Positions 17,573-27,666 are shown, numbered from the stretch's first letter. The stretch is 64,000 nucleotides of DNA from Propionimicrobium sp. PCR01-08-3 (GCF_030286045.1 NZ_CP127390.1:1054001-1118000), one strand, 5' to 3'. Program-made: numbers and translations. Notes: generated from the sequence alone by a model not told the origin.

Positions 17573-18568
17573 TCAGGGGAGGACGACGACCTGCCCGGCG
17601 AAGACCAGCCCGGCGCCGAAGCCGATGACCAGGGCGTTGTCGCCGGACTTGGCCTCGCCCGATTCGAGCAAGGCGTCCATCGCGATCGGTATGGACGCCG
17701 CGGATGCGTTGCCCATGTGCTTGATGTCGCGGCTCACCACGACGCTCTCGGGAAGTTTGAGGCGACGCAGCATGGCATCGGTGATGCGGTTGTTCGCCTG
17801 GTGCGGGATGAAGACGTCGAGCTGATCGGGTCGCAGGCCGGACGCCTCCAGAACCTCGACGGTCTTCTCGACGATGTAGGAGGTCGCCCAGCGGAAGACC
17901 GAGTGACCGTCCATGTGAATCATCGGCTCGAAACCGCCGGCGATACCCGCCTCGAAGTCGTCCGAGTGGATGATCTCTGCGGTGTTGATCTCCGATCCCC
18001 AGACCGCGGGCCCGATGGCCGGGGTATCGGAGGGGCCGATGACAACTGCGCCGGCTCCGTCACCGAAGAGGAAGGCGGTGGAGCGGTCGGTGTAGTTGGT
18101 TTGTTTGCTCAGCACCTCGACACCGACGACGAGCACGTGGTGCGCCGACCCGGTGCGCACCATCGAGTCGGCGAGGCTGATGCCGTAGCAAAAGCCTGCA
18201 CAGGCAGCCGACAGGTCGGCGGCAGCCGGATTGGGAAGGCCGAGGGCCGAGGCGACCTGGGTGGCCAACGACGGAAAGCGGCGGGTGTTCGAGACTGACG
18301 AAACAAGCACCCCGTCGATCTGCTCGGCCGGAACACCGGAGCGCTCGACCGCCTTTCGGGCCGCTGCGATTGCCAGGCTCAGCACGTTCTGGCCGTCGTC
18401 GACCCAGCGACGCTCGATGATGCCGGTACGCTGCTGAATCCATTCATCGGACGAGTCGATGATCGTGCACATCTCTGCATTGTCGACGACCCGGTTTCCG
18501 CGGGCGCCGGCCACGGCGAGGATCCGGGAGTATGTCGCGCCTTGCGAGACCTTGATGGGGGAACTCAT
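17573..18568 (-). CDS. fabH: 3-oxoacyl-ACP synthase III
   Basis: 331 residues from ATG 18568, with GTGAGGAC just upstream and only 5 nt after the fabD stop. It starts fatty-acid chains by joining acyl-CoA to malonyl-ACP. The triad is Cys123 (AACAGFC), His256 (IPHQANNR) and Asn287 (GNASAASIP). The frame is open upstream into fabD but the N-terminus MSSPIKVSQGATYSRIL fits the family. In actinobacteria FabH often prefers branched primers; this cannot be read from the sequence. Confidence 0.95.
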   Translation of the reverse strand: MSSPIKVSQGATYSRILAVAGARGNRVVDNAEMCTIIDSSDEWIQQRTGIIERRWVDDGQNVLSLAIAAARKAVERSGVPAEQIDGVLVSSVSNTRRFPSLATQVASALGLPNPAAADLSAACAGFCYGISLADSMVRTGSAHHVLVVGVEVLSKQTNYTDRSTAFLFGDGAGAVVIGPSDTPAIGPAVWGSEINTAEIIHSDDFEAGIAGGFEPMIHMDGHSVFRWATSYIVEKTVEVLEASGLRPDQLDVFIPHQANNRITDAMLRRLKLPESVVVSRDIKHMGNASAASIPIAMDALLESGEAKSGDNALVIGFGAGLVFAGQVVVLP

Positions 18569-18573
18569 CGTCC

Positions 18574-19509
18574 TCACTTCGCTTCCGAGTGGCGCGCGCA
18601 GAACTCGCGTGCCTCGTTCAATTGGTCGGGGGTGTTGAGATTGAACAGTTCGACACCTTTCAGGTTGCGCTTGGCGATTCCCGTCAAGGTGCCGGCCGGT
18701 GCCAGTTCGAGCAGGCCGGTGACGCCTTCGGTGGCCATCGTGTCCATGCACAGATCCCAGCGCACCGGGTGAGTGACCTGCGCGACCATCCGCTCCAGAT
18801 ACTCGGCGCCGGAAGCAACGACCTGGCCATCGCGGTTCGACACCAGTTCGGTCACCGGACGTGAGGTTGAGATCGAGCGCGCCAGCAGCTCGAGGCGCTT
18901 GGATGCGGGGGCCATATGAACGGTGTGGAAGGCGCCCGCGACCTGCAACGGAATGACGCGGGCACGTGCCGGAGCATTCTCGGCCAGAGCCTTGAGTTGT
19001 TCGAGGGTGCCGGCCGCAACGATCTGTCCGGAGCCGTTAAAGTTCGCGGGGGTCAGCCCGGCTGCTTCGATGGCTGCCAGTACTTCGTCCGGCTTGCCTG
19101 CGATCACTGCCGACATGCCGGTGGGTAGCACGGCAGAGGCGGCGGCCATGCCCTGCCCACGCTCGCGGACGAAGATCATCGCCGCTTCGGGAGTGATCGC
19201 GCCGCTCAGTGCGGCCGCGGCGATCTCGCCGACGGAGTGGCCGGCCACCATGGCAGCGGACCCGCAACCATATTCGGAGTGCGGAAACAACTCGTGTGCG
19301 ATCGCGATCGCCGAAGCGACCAGCAACGGTTGAGCGACCGCGGTGTCGCGGATGGTGTCGGCGTCGGCCTGCGTGCCGTAGTGGGGCAGATCGAGGTCGG
19401 CTGCTGCGGAAAGCCAGGCGAACCGATCGGCAAAGCTGTCGATCTTCAGCCATTCGGACAAGAATCCGGGGGTCTGGGCACCCTGGCCCGGAGCTGCGAT
19501 TACAAGCAC
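18574..19509 (-). CDS. fabD: Malonyl-CoA:ACP transacylase
   Basis: 311 residues, GTG start at 19509 (MLVIAAPGQGAQTPGF). It loads malonate onto ACP. The nucleophile is Ser92 in AGHSVGEIAA, the GQGAQ oxyanion loop is at 8-12, and His194 lies in GAFHTVHMAPA. First gene of the fab operon; the palindrome at 19570-19584 lies about 60 bp upstream, and the FasR-like regulator is the next gene in the same orientation. Confidence 0.95.
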   Translation of the reverse strand: MLVIAAPGQGAQTPGFLSEWLKIDSFADRFAWLSAAADLDLPHYGTQADADTIRDTAVAQPLLVASAIAIAHELFPHSEYGCGSAAMVAGHSVGEIAAAALSGAITPEAAMIFVRERGQGMAAASAVLPTGMSAVIAGKPDEVLAAIEAAGLTPANFNGSGQIVAAGTLEQLKALAENAPARARVIPLQVAGAFHTVHMAPASKRLELLARSISTSRPVTELVSNRDGQVVASGAEYLERMVAQVTHPVRWDLCMDTMATEGVTGLLELAPAGTLTGIAKRNLKGVELFNLNTPDQLNEAREFCARHSEAK

Positions 19510-19559
19510 CCCTTCATCCTGCCTTCTCGATAGGACGACCGGTGCGGTGCAGCGTGACT

Positions 19560-19596
19560 AATTTGTTACACGGACATTGTCCGTACTCTACAAACT
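19560..19596 (-). promoter_or_regulatory. Candidate fab operon promoter with a FasR-type operator
   Basis: ACGGAC (19570-19575) and GTCCGT (19579-19584) form a perfect inverted repeat with a 3-bp spacer. On the minus strand TTGTAG, 17 nt, then TGTAAC reads as a plausible -35/-10 pair, and the palindrome fills the spacer. FasR of Streptomyces binds upstream of fabD, so this is the obvious candidate site. The promoter reading is inference. Confidence 0.5.
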
Positions 19597-19681
19597 GCGC
19601 CGAGTGGTGGCCGCGGCAACTATGAATCCGATACAAACCCGGACCGGGCAACCCAGCCGGGGATTCCGCGCCATCCGAACC

Positions 19682-20890
19682 TCAGGAGTGTTGGCGGCCC
19701 AAAGTGATCGCTAGCCGCAAGACGTAGGCGTCCCGGGCGGCACTGGGGGAGTGCTTGGTGACTTCGGCGATGCGTTTGAGCCTGTACCGCACCGTGTTGG
19801 GGTGGACGAACAGCGCCCGGGCGGTCGCCTCGACAGATCCGCCCTGGTCGAGGAAACTCACGCAGGTTTCGAGCAGATCGCCGCCGGCGGCGACGAGTGG
19901 CTTGAACACCGTCTCGACCAATTCACGGCGAGCCTGGCCGTTGCCCGCCAGGGCCCGCTCCGGCAGAAGATCGCGCGCCGTGAGGATTCTGGGGCCCTCG
20001 GGCCAGGCCTTTGCTGATCGTGCGCCCGAAAGAGCAGCACGTGCCGACTCACTGGCGCGATGCAGCCCGGCAACCAGGGGACCCACGACGATCGCGCCGT
20101 CACCGAAATGAGGGGCGAGCTTGGCGAGCCAGTCGAGGGTGCTCTGTTCGTCGGGCTCGGCGTCCGGTGAGCTGGGGGAGAGCACCACGACGAGTCGATC
20201 GCCGTGCAAAGCCGCCATCGCAACCAGCCCCAGGCGCTCGGCAGCTTTGCGCAACTCCGCAAAGTCGTCATCGCCGGGAGCGGCGCCGACCGCGACCGTC
20301 ACCGGGGCCTGAGTGTGCCAGCCCAAGGCAGAAGCCCTGGACAACAGGTCTTCGTTGGAGTCGGCGCGCACGACCGCGTCCACGATGAGGGCTTCGATCC
20401 GCTCGTCCCAGCTGCCCCTGGATTCGGCGGCCCGGGCATAGACCTCCGCCGAGGCGAAGGCGATCTCGCGTGAGTAGTGCAGGATGGCGGTTTGCAGCAC
20501 GCCGCGGTCACCGCGCGGCATCAGCTTGCCGATCTGCTCTTCGACGATGTCGATGGTGGTGCGGATCAGATCGACGGTCTGGTGCAGGTTGATCTTGCGG
20601 GTCAGCGAGCGGGGTGCGACGTTGAAGATGCGCGCCGGATCGAGTTCGGATGCGTCGTCATCGGCGAACCATTCCACGAAGCCGTTGATGCCTTCGTTGG
20701 CGACCATGGAGACCCAGGAGCGCTCTTCGGCGCTGAGGTTGGTGTACCAGGGGTGCCGGATCTCCATTTCGTTGACGACCGCCGTGCTCATTCTGCCGGC
20801 CTGGGCGGCCAACCGTTTGGCGATGGCGGCCCGGGTGCGGGCAGCAGGCAAGAACGACCGCGCCCCTCCGATCGAGGATTTTGCAGCCAT
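19682..20890 (-). CDS. fasR: PucR/CdaR-type regulator, FasR-like
   Basis: 402 residues from ATG 20890, preceded by a near-perfect AGGAGGT. The C-terminal HTH (about 340-395) reads GGSVEATARALFVHPNTVRYRLKRI (in part VHPNTVRYRLKRIAEVT), the PucR-family HTH. The middle holds a GGDEF-like/CdaR regulatory fold (about 165-280). Position beside fabD and family match FasR of Streptomyces, a transcriptional activator of the fab operon. The gene symbol rests on synteny and domain type. Confidence 0.88.
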   Translation of the reverse strand: MAAKSSIGGARSFLPAARTRAAIAKRLAAQAGRMSTAVVNEMEIRHPWYTNLSAEERSWVSMVANEGINGFVEWFADDDASELDPARIFNVAPRSLTRKINLHQTVDLIRTTIDIVEEQIGKLMPRGDRGVLQTAILHYSREIAFASAEVYARAAESRGSWDERIEALIVDAVVRADSNEDLLSRASALGWHTQAPVTVAVGAAPGDDDFAELRKAAERLGLVAMAALHGDRLVVVLSPSSPDAEPDEQSTLDWLAKLAPHFGDGAIVVGPLVAGLHRASESARAALSGARSAKAWPEGPRILTARDLLPERALAGNGQARRELVETVFKPLVAAGGDLLETCVSFLDQGGSVEATARALFVHPNTVRYRLKRIAEVTKHSPSAARDAYVLRLAITLGRQHS

Positions 20891-20989
20891 CGGACCTCCT
20901 GAACACTTGTTGTTCGCGCACTCTACCGCTCGGCGCCGCGCCGCCAAGGACCTGACTCCGGAGGGGCCCAAGGACCTTCCGAAAAGAAC

Positions 20990-21024
20990 TGGGCTCCGGC
21001 GGGTACGACACCCATCGGAGCCCA
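20990..21024 (-). terminator. Terminator of the sugar kinase gene
   Basis: TGGGCTCCG (20990-20998) pairs with CGGAGCCCA (21016-21024), 20 nt after the kinase stop on the minus strand, followed there by GTTCTTTT. Confidence 0.8.
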
Positions 21025-21043
21025 ATTCGATCAGCGGGACAAC

Positions 21044-22117
21044 TCAGCGCTTGATGCGAGCGTTGCCCTCCCACACCGACCAGATCTGCTCCTCATCGGC
21101 AGGCACCGCGTAGTCGGTGAGGAAGGTGGTGGTGATCGCACCGGACGCCCAGCCGAACTGCAGACACTTCTCCGGCTCCCAGCCCTTGAGCAGGCCATAC
21201 AGGATGCCGCCCACGGTGGAATCGCCGCCGCCGATGCGGTCGAGCACGCCGATGTCGCGCGGCTCGGCGACGTGGAACTCGCCGTCCGCCCACAAGATCG
21301 CGCCCCACAGGTGATGGTTGGCGTTGACGACCTCACGCAGCGTGGTCGCGAACACCTCGACACCCGGGAACCTCTCGTGGGCGGTGTTGATCATGGCCTT
21401 GAAGCCCTCGATCTTCGCGCCGATGCCCTTGCCGCCGGCATCGGGGCCCTCCAGGCCGAGAGCCAACTGGAAGTCCTCCTCGTTGCCGATCAGGATCGAG
21501 CAGTTGTTGGCGATCTCGGTGAACCCCGCGCGCAACTCTTCTTCGCGTCCGGCCCAGAAGGACGCGCGGAAGTTCAGATCGAAGCTGACCGCGGCGCCAT
21601 GCTTCTTAGCCTCGTGAGCGACATCCAAGCAGAACTGCAAGGTCTTCGGGGAAAGCGCTGCGATCAGCCCTGACATGTGGACGATCTTCGCGCCCTCGTC
21701 GCCAAAGATGCGGTCGAAGTCGAAGTCCTTGGCGTCGAGCTGCAGGCCCACCTCACCGGCGCGGTCATTCCACACCCGGGCGCCGCGGTTGCCGTAGCCG
21801 GAGTCGGCGATGTTGAACTGATGGCGATATCCCCAAGCGCCGCCCTGCGGCAGATCGGGGCCTTCGAAAGCCATGAACCGCGACGCCAGGTTTGATTTGA
21901 TCATCATCGAGATCGGGCTGCCCTGCACGAAGTTGGTGAGGATCTTGACCGGCTCGCCGAGGTAGCTGGAGATGGATCCGACATTGCTCTCTGCCGAGGT
22001 GACCTGCATGGTAAAGCGATTCGCGGTCTGCACAGGCTGGGCATCTTCAGGACAGATACGGATTCCCATGCTGGTCGGGATGACGATCGACCACTTGGCG
22101 TCCTCACGGAGTTTCAT
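21044..22117 (-). CDS. PfkB-family carbohydrate kinase
   Basis: 357 residues from ATG 22117 with AAAGGCAGC upstream. Ribokinase-fold features: an early SNVGSISSYLGEPVKILTNF (in part SNVGSISSYLGE) and the C-terminal motif RIGGGDSTVGGILYGL with catalytic Asp299. The usual GAGD is here GGGD. The sequence is closest in feel to KdgK-type 2-keto-3-deoxygluconate kinases, but substrate assignment is not secure. Transcribed alone, divergent from aceE. Confidence 0.85.
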   Translation of the reverse strand: MKLREDAKWSIVIPTSMGIRICPEDAQPVQTANRFTMQVTSAESNVGSISSYLGEPVKILTNFVQGSPISMMIKSNLASRFMAFEGPDLPQGGAWGYRHQFNIADSGYGNRGARVWNDRAGEVGLQLDAKDFDFDRIFGDEGAKIVHMSGLIAALSPKTLQFCLDVAHEAKKHGAAVSFDLNFRASFWAGREEELRAGFTEIANNCSILIGNEEDFQLALGLEGPDAGGKGIGAKIEGFKAMINTAHERFPGVEVFATTLREVVNANHHLWGAILWADGEFHVAEPRDIGVLDRIGGGDSTVGGILYGLLKGWEPEKCLQFGWASGAITTTFLTDYAVPADEEQIWSVWEGNARIKR

Positions 22118-22405
22118 ATGTGCTGCCTTTCGAGATCGTGAACCACGCCGCTTGCGACACGTCGTGAGCATCGCAGCGCCGCGGGCGTATGCCCGGGATT
22201 CTAGCGGCTGCCACTGACGCCGAGGATTTGTTGCCAAGCTCGGCAACCGGCCGAATCATCAGCCGTGCTGTTCTCTGATGGCTGACAAGGGCGGGTATTG
22301 CGTCCGGTAATTGGCGGACCGCTGGCGAAACAGCGCGATTCGGGGGAAGATTGAAAACGATCCTGGTGTTGAAATGACATCTGTCGTGATTTGAAAGGAC
22401 TCAGC

Positions 22406-25150
22406 GTGATTCCTCGCGAGCAACCCGGCCCTCTGCTCAATGGCCTGCCGACCAACCTTCCAGACACCGATGTCGACGAAACCGATGAATGGTTGGAGTC
22501 GCTGGATGGGCTGATTGAATCAGGTGGACGCAACCGGGCGCGTTACGTCATGCTCCGGCTGAACGAGCGAGCCCGTGATCAGCACATCGGAGTGCCGTCG
22601 CTGGTGTCGACCGACTACGTCAACACCATTCCGAAATCGAAAGAGGTCGCCTACCCGGGCGATCCCGAACTTGAGCAGCAAGTTCGCCACATGCTGCGCT
22701 GGAACGCAGCCATTCAGGTGCACCGCCAGCAGCGTCCCGGCGTGGGAGTGGGCGGCCACATCGCCAGCTACGCGTCGGCGGCGACCCTCTATGAAGTCGG
22801 CCTGATGCATTTCTGGCACGGTAAGGACGCCGAGGGCGGCGGCGACCAGGTCTTCTTCCAGGGCCACGCTTCGCCGGGCATGTATGCCCGTGCGTTGCTC
22901 GAGGGCCGGCTGAGCGAGGACGACATGGATGGCTTCCGTCAGGAGTTCAGCCGCCCGATGGGTGGACGCGGCCTGCCGAGCTACCCGCACCCTCGTCGGA
23001 TGCCCGACTTCTGGGAGTTCCCGACCGTGTCGATGGGCATCGGGCCGATCAACGCGATCTACCAGGCGTCCTTCAATAAGTATCTGGACAACCGCGGCAT
23101 CAAGGACACCGGCAACCAGCATGTCTGGGCGTTCCTCGGCGACGGCGAGATGGACGAGGTCGAGTCGCGCGGCGCCCTTCAGCTGGCCGCCAACGAAGGC
23201 CTCGACAACCTCACCTTCGTGATCAACTGCAATCTGCAGCGGCTGGACGGCCCGGTACGCGGCAACGGCAAGATCATCCAGGAATTGGAGTCGTTCTTCC
23301 GGGGAGCCGGCTGGAACGTCATCAAGCTGATCTGGGGTGCCAACTGGGATCCGCTGCTGGAAAATGACACCGAGGGCGCGCTCGTCAATGTGATGAACAC
23401 CACCCGTGACGGCGACTATCAGACCTTCAAGGCCAACGATGGCGCCTACGTACGCGAGCATTTCTTCGGCCAGGATCCGCGCACCGCCGAGATGGTCGCG
23501 GATTGGACGGACGACCAGATCTGGGCGCTGCGCCGTGGCGGTCTCGATTACACGAAGATCTATAACGCCTACAAGGCGGCCACCGAATTCAGCGGTGCGC
23601 CGACCGTTATTCTGGCGCACACCATCAAGGGCTACTTCCTCGGCAGCCATTTCGCGGGGCGCAACGCGACCCACCAGATGAAGAAGCTGGCGATCGATGA
23701 TCTCAAGGGCCTGCGCGACCGTTGCCACATCCCGGTAGCCGACGAGGTGCTGGAGGCCGATCCGTATCAGCCGCCGTACTTTAACCCCGGCTCGCAGAAC
23801 CCGGCGATCCAGTATCTGCTGGAGCGGCGCCGAGAACTCGGCGGGTTCGTGCCCGAGCGCCGCGGAAATCACGGTAAGAAGCTGCAGCTTCCCGACGCGA
23901 AGGTCTATAAGTCGACGCGTAAGGGCTCCGGGCATCAGAAGGTCGCCACCACGATGGCCTTCGTCCGGCTGCTCAAGGATCTGCTGCGTGACAAGGGAGT
24001 GGCACCGTTCATTGTGCCGATCATCCCGGACGAGGCCCGTACCTTCGGCATGGACTCGTTCTTCCCGACGATCAAGATCTACAACGCGAACGGCCAGCAG
24101 TACACCCCGGTCGACAACGACCTGATGCTGGCCTATCGCGAGGCCACCAACGGGCAGATCATGCACGTCGGCATCAATGAGGCCGGTGCCACCGCGGCCT
24201 TCACCGCAGCTGGTACCAGCTATGCCACGCACGGCCAGCCGATGATCCCGATCTACATCTTCTATTCGATGTTCGGTATTCAGCGCACGGCCGATATGTG
24301 GTGGGCGGCCGCCGACCAGCTGACGCGCGGCTTCTACATCGGCGCGACGGCGGGCAAGACCACCTTGACCGGTGAGGGCACTCAGCATATGGATGGCCAT
24401 TCGCACATGCTGACCTCGACCAATGAGGGCATCGTCAGCTACGACCCTGCTTATGGGTATGAGATCAGCTACATCGTGGAGGACGGCCTGCGCCGTATGT
24501 ACGGCGATCAGCCGGAGGACATCTCGTACTACCTGACGGTGTACAACGAGCCGATGGTGCAACCGGCCGAGCCGGAGAATGTGGACGCCGAGGGCATCCG
24601 TCGCGGCATCCACCTGATCTCGGAAGGCAGCCAGGGCGACAAGCGTGCCCAGGTGTTGGCGTCCGGTGTCGCGGTGCCGTGGGCTCTCGAGGCTCAGCAA
24701 CTGTTGAAGAATGACTGGGGTGTCGAATCCGACGTCTGGTCGGTGACCAGCTGGAATGAGCTGGCTCGCGACGGCCGGGCCGCCGACGAGGAGGCTTTCG
24801 CCAACCCGGAGGCCGAGCGCAGGGTTCCGTTCGTGACTCAGCAGCTCTCCGGACATCAGGGACCTGCGGTGGCGGTCAGCGACTTCATGCGTGCGGTGCA
24901 GGACCAGATCCGTCCCTGGGTGCCGACCGACTACTACCCGCTGGGTGCCGACGGGTTCGGCTTCTCGGATACCAGGGCAGCGGCCAGGCGTCACCTGAAG
25001 ATCGATGGCCCCTCGATCGTGGTGCGAGTGCTGCAGGCACTGGCCGATCGTGGTGAGCTGCCACGTGAGGTTGTGCGGCAGGCGATCGATCGCTACGACC
25101 TGAACAATGTCAATGCCGGGGCCTCCGGTGAGGTCGGCGGGGATTCATAG
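22406..25150 (+). CDS. aceE: Pyruvate dehydrogenase E1 component (homodimeric)
   Basis: 914 residues from GTG 22406, with AAAGGA at 22394-22399; the frame opens at TTG 22391 but the ribosome site supports 22406. It decarboxylates pyruvate with thiamine diphosphate and passes the acetyl group to the E2 lipoyl domain. Seen: [14 protein letters not shown] near the start, the ThDP motif [14 protein letters not shown], and [22 protein letters not shown] (in part [13 protein letters not shown]). Length fits the AceE class, not the two-subunit type. DUF3052 follows, as in mycobacteria. Confidence 0.97.
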   Translation: MIPREQPGPLLNGLPTNLPDTDVDETDEWLESLDGLIESGGRNRARYVMLRLNERARDQHIGVPSLVSTDYVNTIPKSKEVAYPGDPELEQQVRHMLRWNAAIQVHRQQRPGVGVGGHIASYASAATLYEVGLMHFWHGKDAEGGGDQVFFQGHASPGMYARALLEGRLSEDDMDGFRQEFSRPMGGRGLPSYPHPRRMPDFWEFPTVSMGIGPINAIYQASFNKYLDNRGIKDTGNQHVWAFLGDGEMDEVESRGALQLAANEGLDNLTFVINCNLQRLDGPVRGNGKIIQELESFFRGAGWNVIKLIWGANWDPLLENDTEGALVNVMNTTRDGDYQTFKANDGAYVREHFFGQDPRTAEMVADWTDDQIWALRRGGLDYTKIYNAYKAATEFSGAPTVILAHTIKGYFLGSHFAGRNATHQMKKLAIDDLKGLRDRCHIPVADEVLEADPYQPPYFNPGSQNPAIQYLLERRRELGGFVPERRGNHGKKLQLPDAKVYKSTRKGSGHQKVATTMAFVRLLKDLLRDKGVAPFIVPIIPDEARTFGMDSFFPTIKIYNANGQQYTPVDNDLMLAYREATNGQIMHVGINEAGATAAFTAAGTSYATHGQPMIPIYIFYSMFGIQRTADMWWAAADQLTRGFYIGATAGKTTLTGEGTQHMDGHSHMLTSTNEGIVSYDPAYGYEISYIVEDGLRRMYGDQPEDISYYLTVYNEPMVQPAEPENVDAEGIRRGIHLISEGSQGDKRAQVLASGVAVPWALEAQQLLKNDWGVESDVWSVTSWNELARDGRAADEEAFANPEAERRVPFVTQQLSGHQGPAVAVSDFMRAVQDQIRPWVPTDYYPLGADGFGFSDTRAAARRHLKIDGPSIVVRVLQALADRGELPREVVRQAIDRYDLNNVNAGASGEVGGDS

Positions 25151-25174
25151 TCGGTCGTTTCGGCCGTTAGAATG

Positions 25175-25218
25175 CACGTGTGGCGCGGGCTCTGATAGCA
25201 GAGTCCGCGCCACACGTG
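25175..25218 (+). terminator. Very strong terminator of aceE
   Basis: Arms 25175-25192 and 25201-25218 form an uninterrupted 18-bp stem with one G-T wobble and an 8-nt loop TGATAGCA, followed by TTTCGC. It is the longest stem in the window. The rest of 25219-25476 shows no gene and probably holds the DUF3052 promoter. Confidence 0.88.
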
Positions 25219-25476
25219 TTTCGCGGACGCAGATGTGGCCGATCTTTCTCGGATTCGCGGGAGGGACCGATATTCGTATGCGTTTTGTTGGGGCGTGGAC
25301 ACCGTTGGCTGATCAGGCGCGGCAGCGAAGACGATGGCGGCTCGAGCGTAAGAAGCCCCGGTGAATGGCTGAAACGTGCAAGAGCTGCGGGCGTGTGTGC
25401 GCCGCGCTTGTACCTCTGGCAATCTTGTATCACACGCCGGTTGGCGTGCCTGGGAGTTGTGTGGTGAAGTGGAGGA

Positions 25477-25896
25477 ATGGTGGTACCCGCTCAGCAGCCT
25501 GGATCAAATGGTGTCGACCAGCTTGGCTTGCACGAAGGAATGGTTGTTCAAGAAGTCGGTTGGGACGACGACGTTGACCAGGATCTACGCGATGAGATCA
25601 TGGACGCAATTGATGGCGAGTTGATCGAGGACGCCGTCGAAGCCGTTGATGTGGTCTTGCTATGGCACCGTGATGATGCCGATGTCGCCGACGATCTGGT
25701 GGATGCACTACGAGATCTGTCGGATACGGGTTGGATCTGCCTGATGACGCCGAAGATCGGCCGTCCGGGCTACGTCGATCCGGCCGATATCGATGAAGGT
25801 GCGCAGGCCGCCGGCCTGGCACAGACCAGCGTGATCGAGGTTTGCCCTGACTGGCAGGCGCGCAAGATCGTGCGTCCCCGGGGCGCGCGACGCTGA
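25477..25896 (+). CDS. DUF3052 family protein
   Basis: 139 residues. The ATG at 25477 abuts GGAGGA; GTG 25480 has slightly better spacing. GSNGVDQLGLHEGMVVQEVGWDDDVDQDLRD (in part LHEGMVVQEVGWDDDVD) is diagnostic of DUF3052, an actinobacterial family usually next to aceE. Cytoplasmic and acidic, no catalytic motif; the central part (VVLLWHRDDADVADDLVDAL) resembles an alpha/beta fold. Function unknown. Confidence 0.9.
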   Translation: MVVPAQQPGSNGVDQLGLHEGMVVQEVGWDDDVDQDLRDEIMDAIDGELIEDAVEAVDVVLLWHRDDADVADDLVDALRDLSDTGWICLMTPKIGRPGYVDPADIDEGAQAAGLAQTSVIEVCPDWQARKIVRPRGARR

Positions 25897-26106
25897 TCAC
25901 TCAGCGCTGACACATTTAATCGGCCCAGGCTCCTTCCTCCAGGCAGATTTTTCTTCATCCGCTCGCCATCGGTAGACATGGCTCGCGGGCGTGCACATCA
26001 CTCACCCGACGACGGTCTGCTGCTGTTGCAACAGGGGCGCACTTGCTTGGGGCGGGCTGCCGAGACTTTCAGCGAGCGTCGTGTGCCAGGTCGGCGCGCA
26101 ACCAGT

Positions 26107-26131
26107 CAGAGGCTGGCATTCAGAGGCTGGC
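26107..26131. repeat. 11-bp direct repeat upstream of the HAIR element
   Basis: CAGAGGCTGGC occurs at 26107-26117 and 26121-26131, 14 bp apart, ending 7 bp before the HAIR element of hsp20. Possibly part of the heat-shock promoter region. Confidence 0.4.
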
Positions 26132-26137
26132 GAAAAA

Positions 26138-26158
26138 GTTGAGTGAAGTCGGCTCAAC
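26138..26158. promoter_or_regulatory. HAIR element (HspR operator) of hsp20
   Basis: TTGAG (26139-26143) and CTCAA (26153-26157) are separated by exactly 9 bp, matching the HAIR consensus CTTGAGT-N7-ACTCAAG except at flanking bases. HspR represses heat-shock genes through this site in actinobacteria. It lies 80 bp before the hsp20 start; TATGAT at 26187 is a possible -10. Confidence 0.72.
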
Positions 26159-26237
26159 TCTGGAATAGGTGGCAGCTCGCTCGCGTTATGATTCCTGTAA
26201 GCGCCGTGGAGGCGCTCAAGAGATAGAAGGAGTTACC

Positions 26238-26705
26238 GTGAGCACTACTTACAATCCGTTCCGTGACATGGATCGTGTATTCACTCAGCTTGCGCGCACT
26301 GCTGCTACTGAGGCACGCACGATGCCCATGGATCTTTACCGTGATGGTGACCAATTCGTCGTGAAGGTTGATCTGCCAGGTGTCAACCCCGACAGCATCG
26401 ACATCGACGTTGATGACCGCACCCTGAGCATTCGTGCCGAGCGGACGCAGGAGAATGTCCACACCGATGAGGAAAACCACAGCTGGGTGAGCCGCGAACG
26501 CAGCTACGGCTCGTATGCACGTCAGTTGACGCTGGGACAGGGCCTGAACCTGGCTGAGATCACCGCCGAGTACACCGATGGTGTGCTGACGCTGACCATC
26601 CCGGTCGCCGAGGAGGCCAAGCCGCGCAAGGTGAAGGTTACCCAGGGCAGCAACAAGGTCGCCGGCGAGGTCGAATCCGAGTCGGAGCCTGTCGTCCAGA
26701 ACTAA
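26238..26705 (+). CDS. Small heat-shock protein, Hsp20 family
   Basis: 155 residues from GTG 26238 with AGAAGGAG at 26226-26233. The alpha-crystallin domain spans about 30-135: MPMDLYRDGDQFVVKVDLPGVNPDSIDIDV (in part VKVDLPGVNPDSIDIDV) at the start and YTDGVLTLTIPVAEEAKPRKVKV at the end (the conserved GVLTLTIP). It binds unfolding proteins without ATP. It is under a HAIR element, so HspR-type heat regulation is likely. Terminator at 26873. Confidence 0.94.
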   Translation: MSTTYNPFRDMDRVFTQLARTAATEARTMPMDLYRDGDQFVVKVDLPGVNPDSIDIDVDDRTLSIRAERTQENVHTDEENHSWVSRERSYGSYARQLTLGQGLNLAEITAEYTDGVLTLTIPVAEEAKPRKVKVTQGSNKVAGEVESESEPVVQN

Positions 26706-26872
26706 GGGAGCGGAGGGTCCTCAAGGCCATTCGGACTGCCCGGCTGCCGCGCGACGATTGCTGACTGCGCCGCGAGCGCTGGATAACTGAATAATGAGGA
26801 TCTTGGCTGCACTCGGCGTACGGCAATCGAGCTGGACGCGAGTGGGAGTTTCTGGATCCGTTCATGAAGTAC

Positions 26873-26918
26873 GTGGTGGCGAGTCGTTTCTGATGAGGCG
26901 GCTCGCCACCACATTTTT
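26873..26918 (+). terminator. Terminator downstream of hsp20
   Basis: GTGGTGGCGAG (26873-26883) pairs with CTCGCCACCAC (26902-26912), followed by ATTTTTAT. It is about 170 bp after the hsp20 stop with no gene in between. Confidence 0.82.
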
Positions 26919-26973
26919 ATGCCCGAATCGGCAAGATCTGCTCGATGGCAAAGAACCGGGCAGCCGGAGCGCA

Positions 26974-27666
26974 CTATGACATCAGGTGTTTCTTGATGCT
27001 GGCGAATATCGCGTCGTAGGTTGCTGCGTCGCCGTTCGCCGGGAGGTTGACCTCGATGTGAACCGATAAGCCGGCGTCGCGTCCAATGCCGTCGGGCTGC
27101 GTGGGCGCGCTTTGAGCCACCGAGGGCGTTGTTGAAGAGATCTGCAGCTTCGCTGGCGCGCTGCAACTCTGAGCACTTGACGTCCGCTTGGCGGCTGGGG
27201 GCGCGCGATGTGGTGACGGTTGCCGATCGGCATGATCCGAGCCGGTTTCAGAAGGCGTCGCCAGCGCGGCAAGGGTCAGGAAGGTCGTCGCTTGGCGCTG
27301 GCCCACCAGGGCTGATGTCTTGTCCGTTCGGCGAAACCACCGCATAAGACTGTCGCGATTTGCAGGGAACGGATCGCTCACCTCGTCGAACAGCTGCCAA
27401 TATGCGGCCCGTACGGCTTTCTCAAGTCCGACCGCGAATACCTCCTCGGATCCCGACAGATAACGACTTTCACTGTTGCGTCGGGACCCGTGGTCGTCGA
27501 TGATGCCGAGGAATCTGAGGATCGAGAGGATGTAGGTCTCATTTGCGGTGGCGATATCGAACTGGCGCAGATAGCCGGCGTTGATCCTTGCCGGGGCACT
27601 CTTGCGCAGCTGGGCAAAGGTCTGCTTGAGAGCTTCCTGGCGCGAAGTGTACGGAAAGGTTGGCAT
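26974..27666 (-). CDS. DUF5343-domain protein
   Basis: 230 residues from ATG 27666 with AGAAGAGG upstream. Residues 1-140 match the DUF5343 pattern (MPTFPYTSRQEALKQTF; later TYILSILRFLGIIDDHGS). This is a winged-helix-like family often found near mobile or defence loci. A polar linker (about 145-195) leads to a short beta/alpha tail HIEVNLPANGDAATYDAIFASIKKHL. The role is unknown. It is 280 bp downstream of the HicA-like pair in the same orientation; joint transcription is possible. Confidence 0.78.
   Translation of the reverse strand: MPTFPYTSRQEALKQTFAQLRKSAPARINAGYLRQFDIATANETYILSILRFLGIIDDHGSRRNSESRYLSGSEEVFAVGLEKAVRAAYWQLFDEVSDPFPANRDSLMRWFRRTDKTSALVGQRQATTFLTLAALATPSETGSDHADRQPSPHRAPPAAKRTSSAQSCSAPAKLQISSTTPSVAQSAPTQPDGIGRDAGLSVHIEVNLPANGDAATYDAIFASIKKHLMS

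Noticed and set aside
22520-24994. 824-residue ORF antisense to aceE
   Set aside because: Codon-shadow ORF typical of high-GC DNA; no domain, full overlap with aceE.
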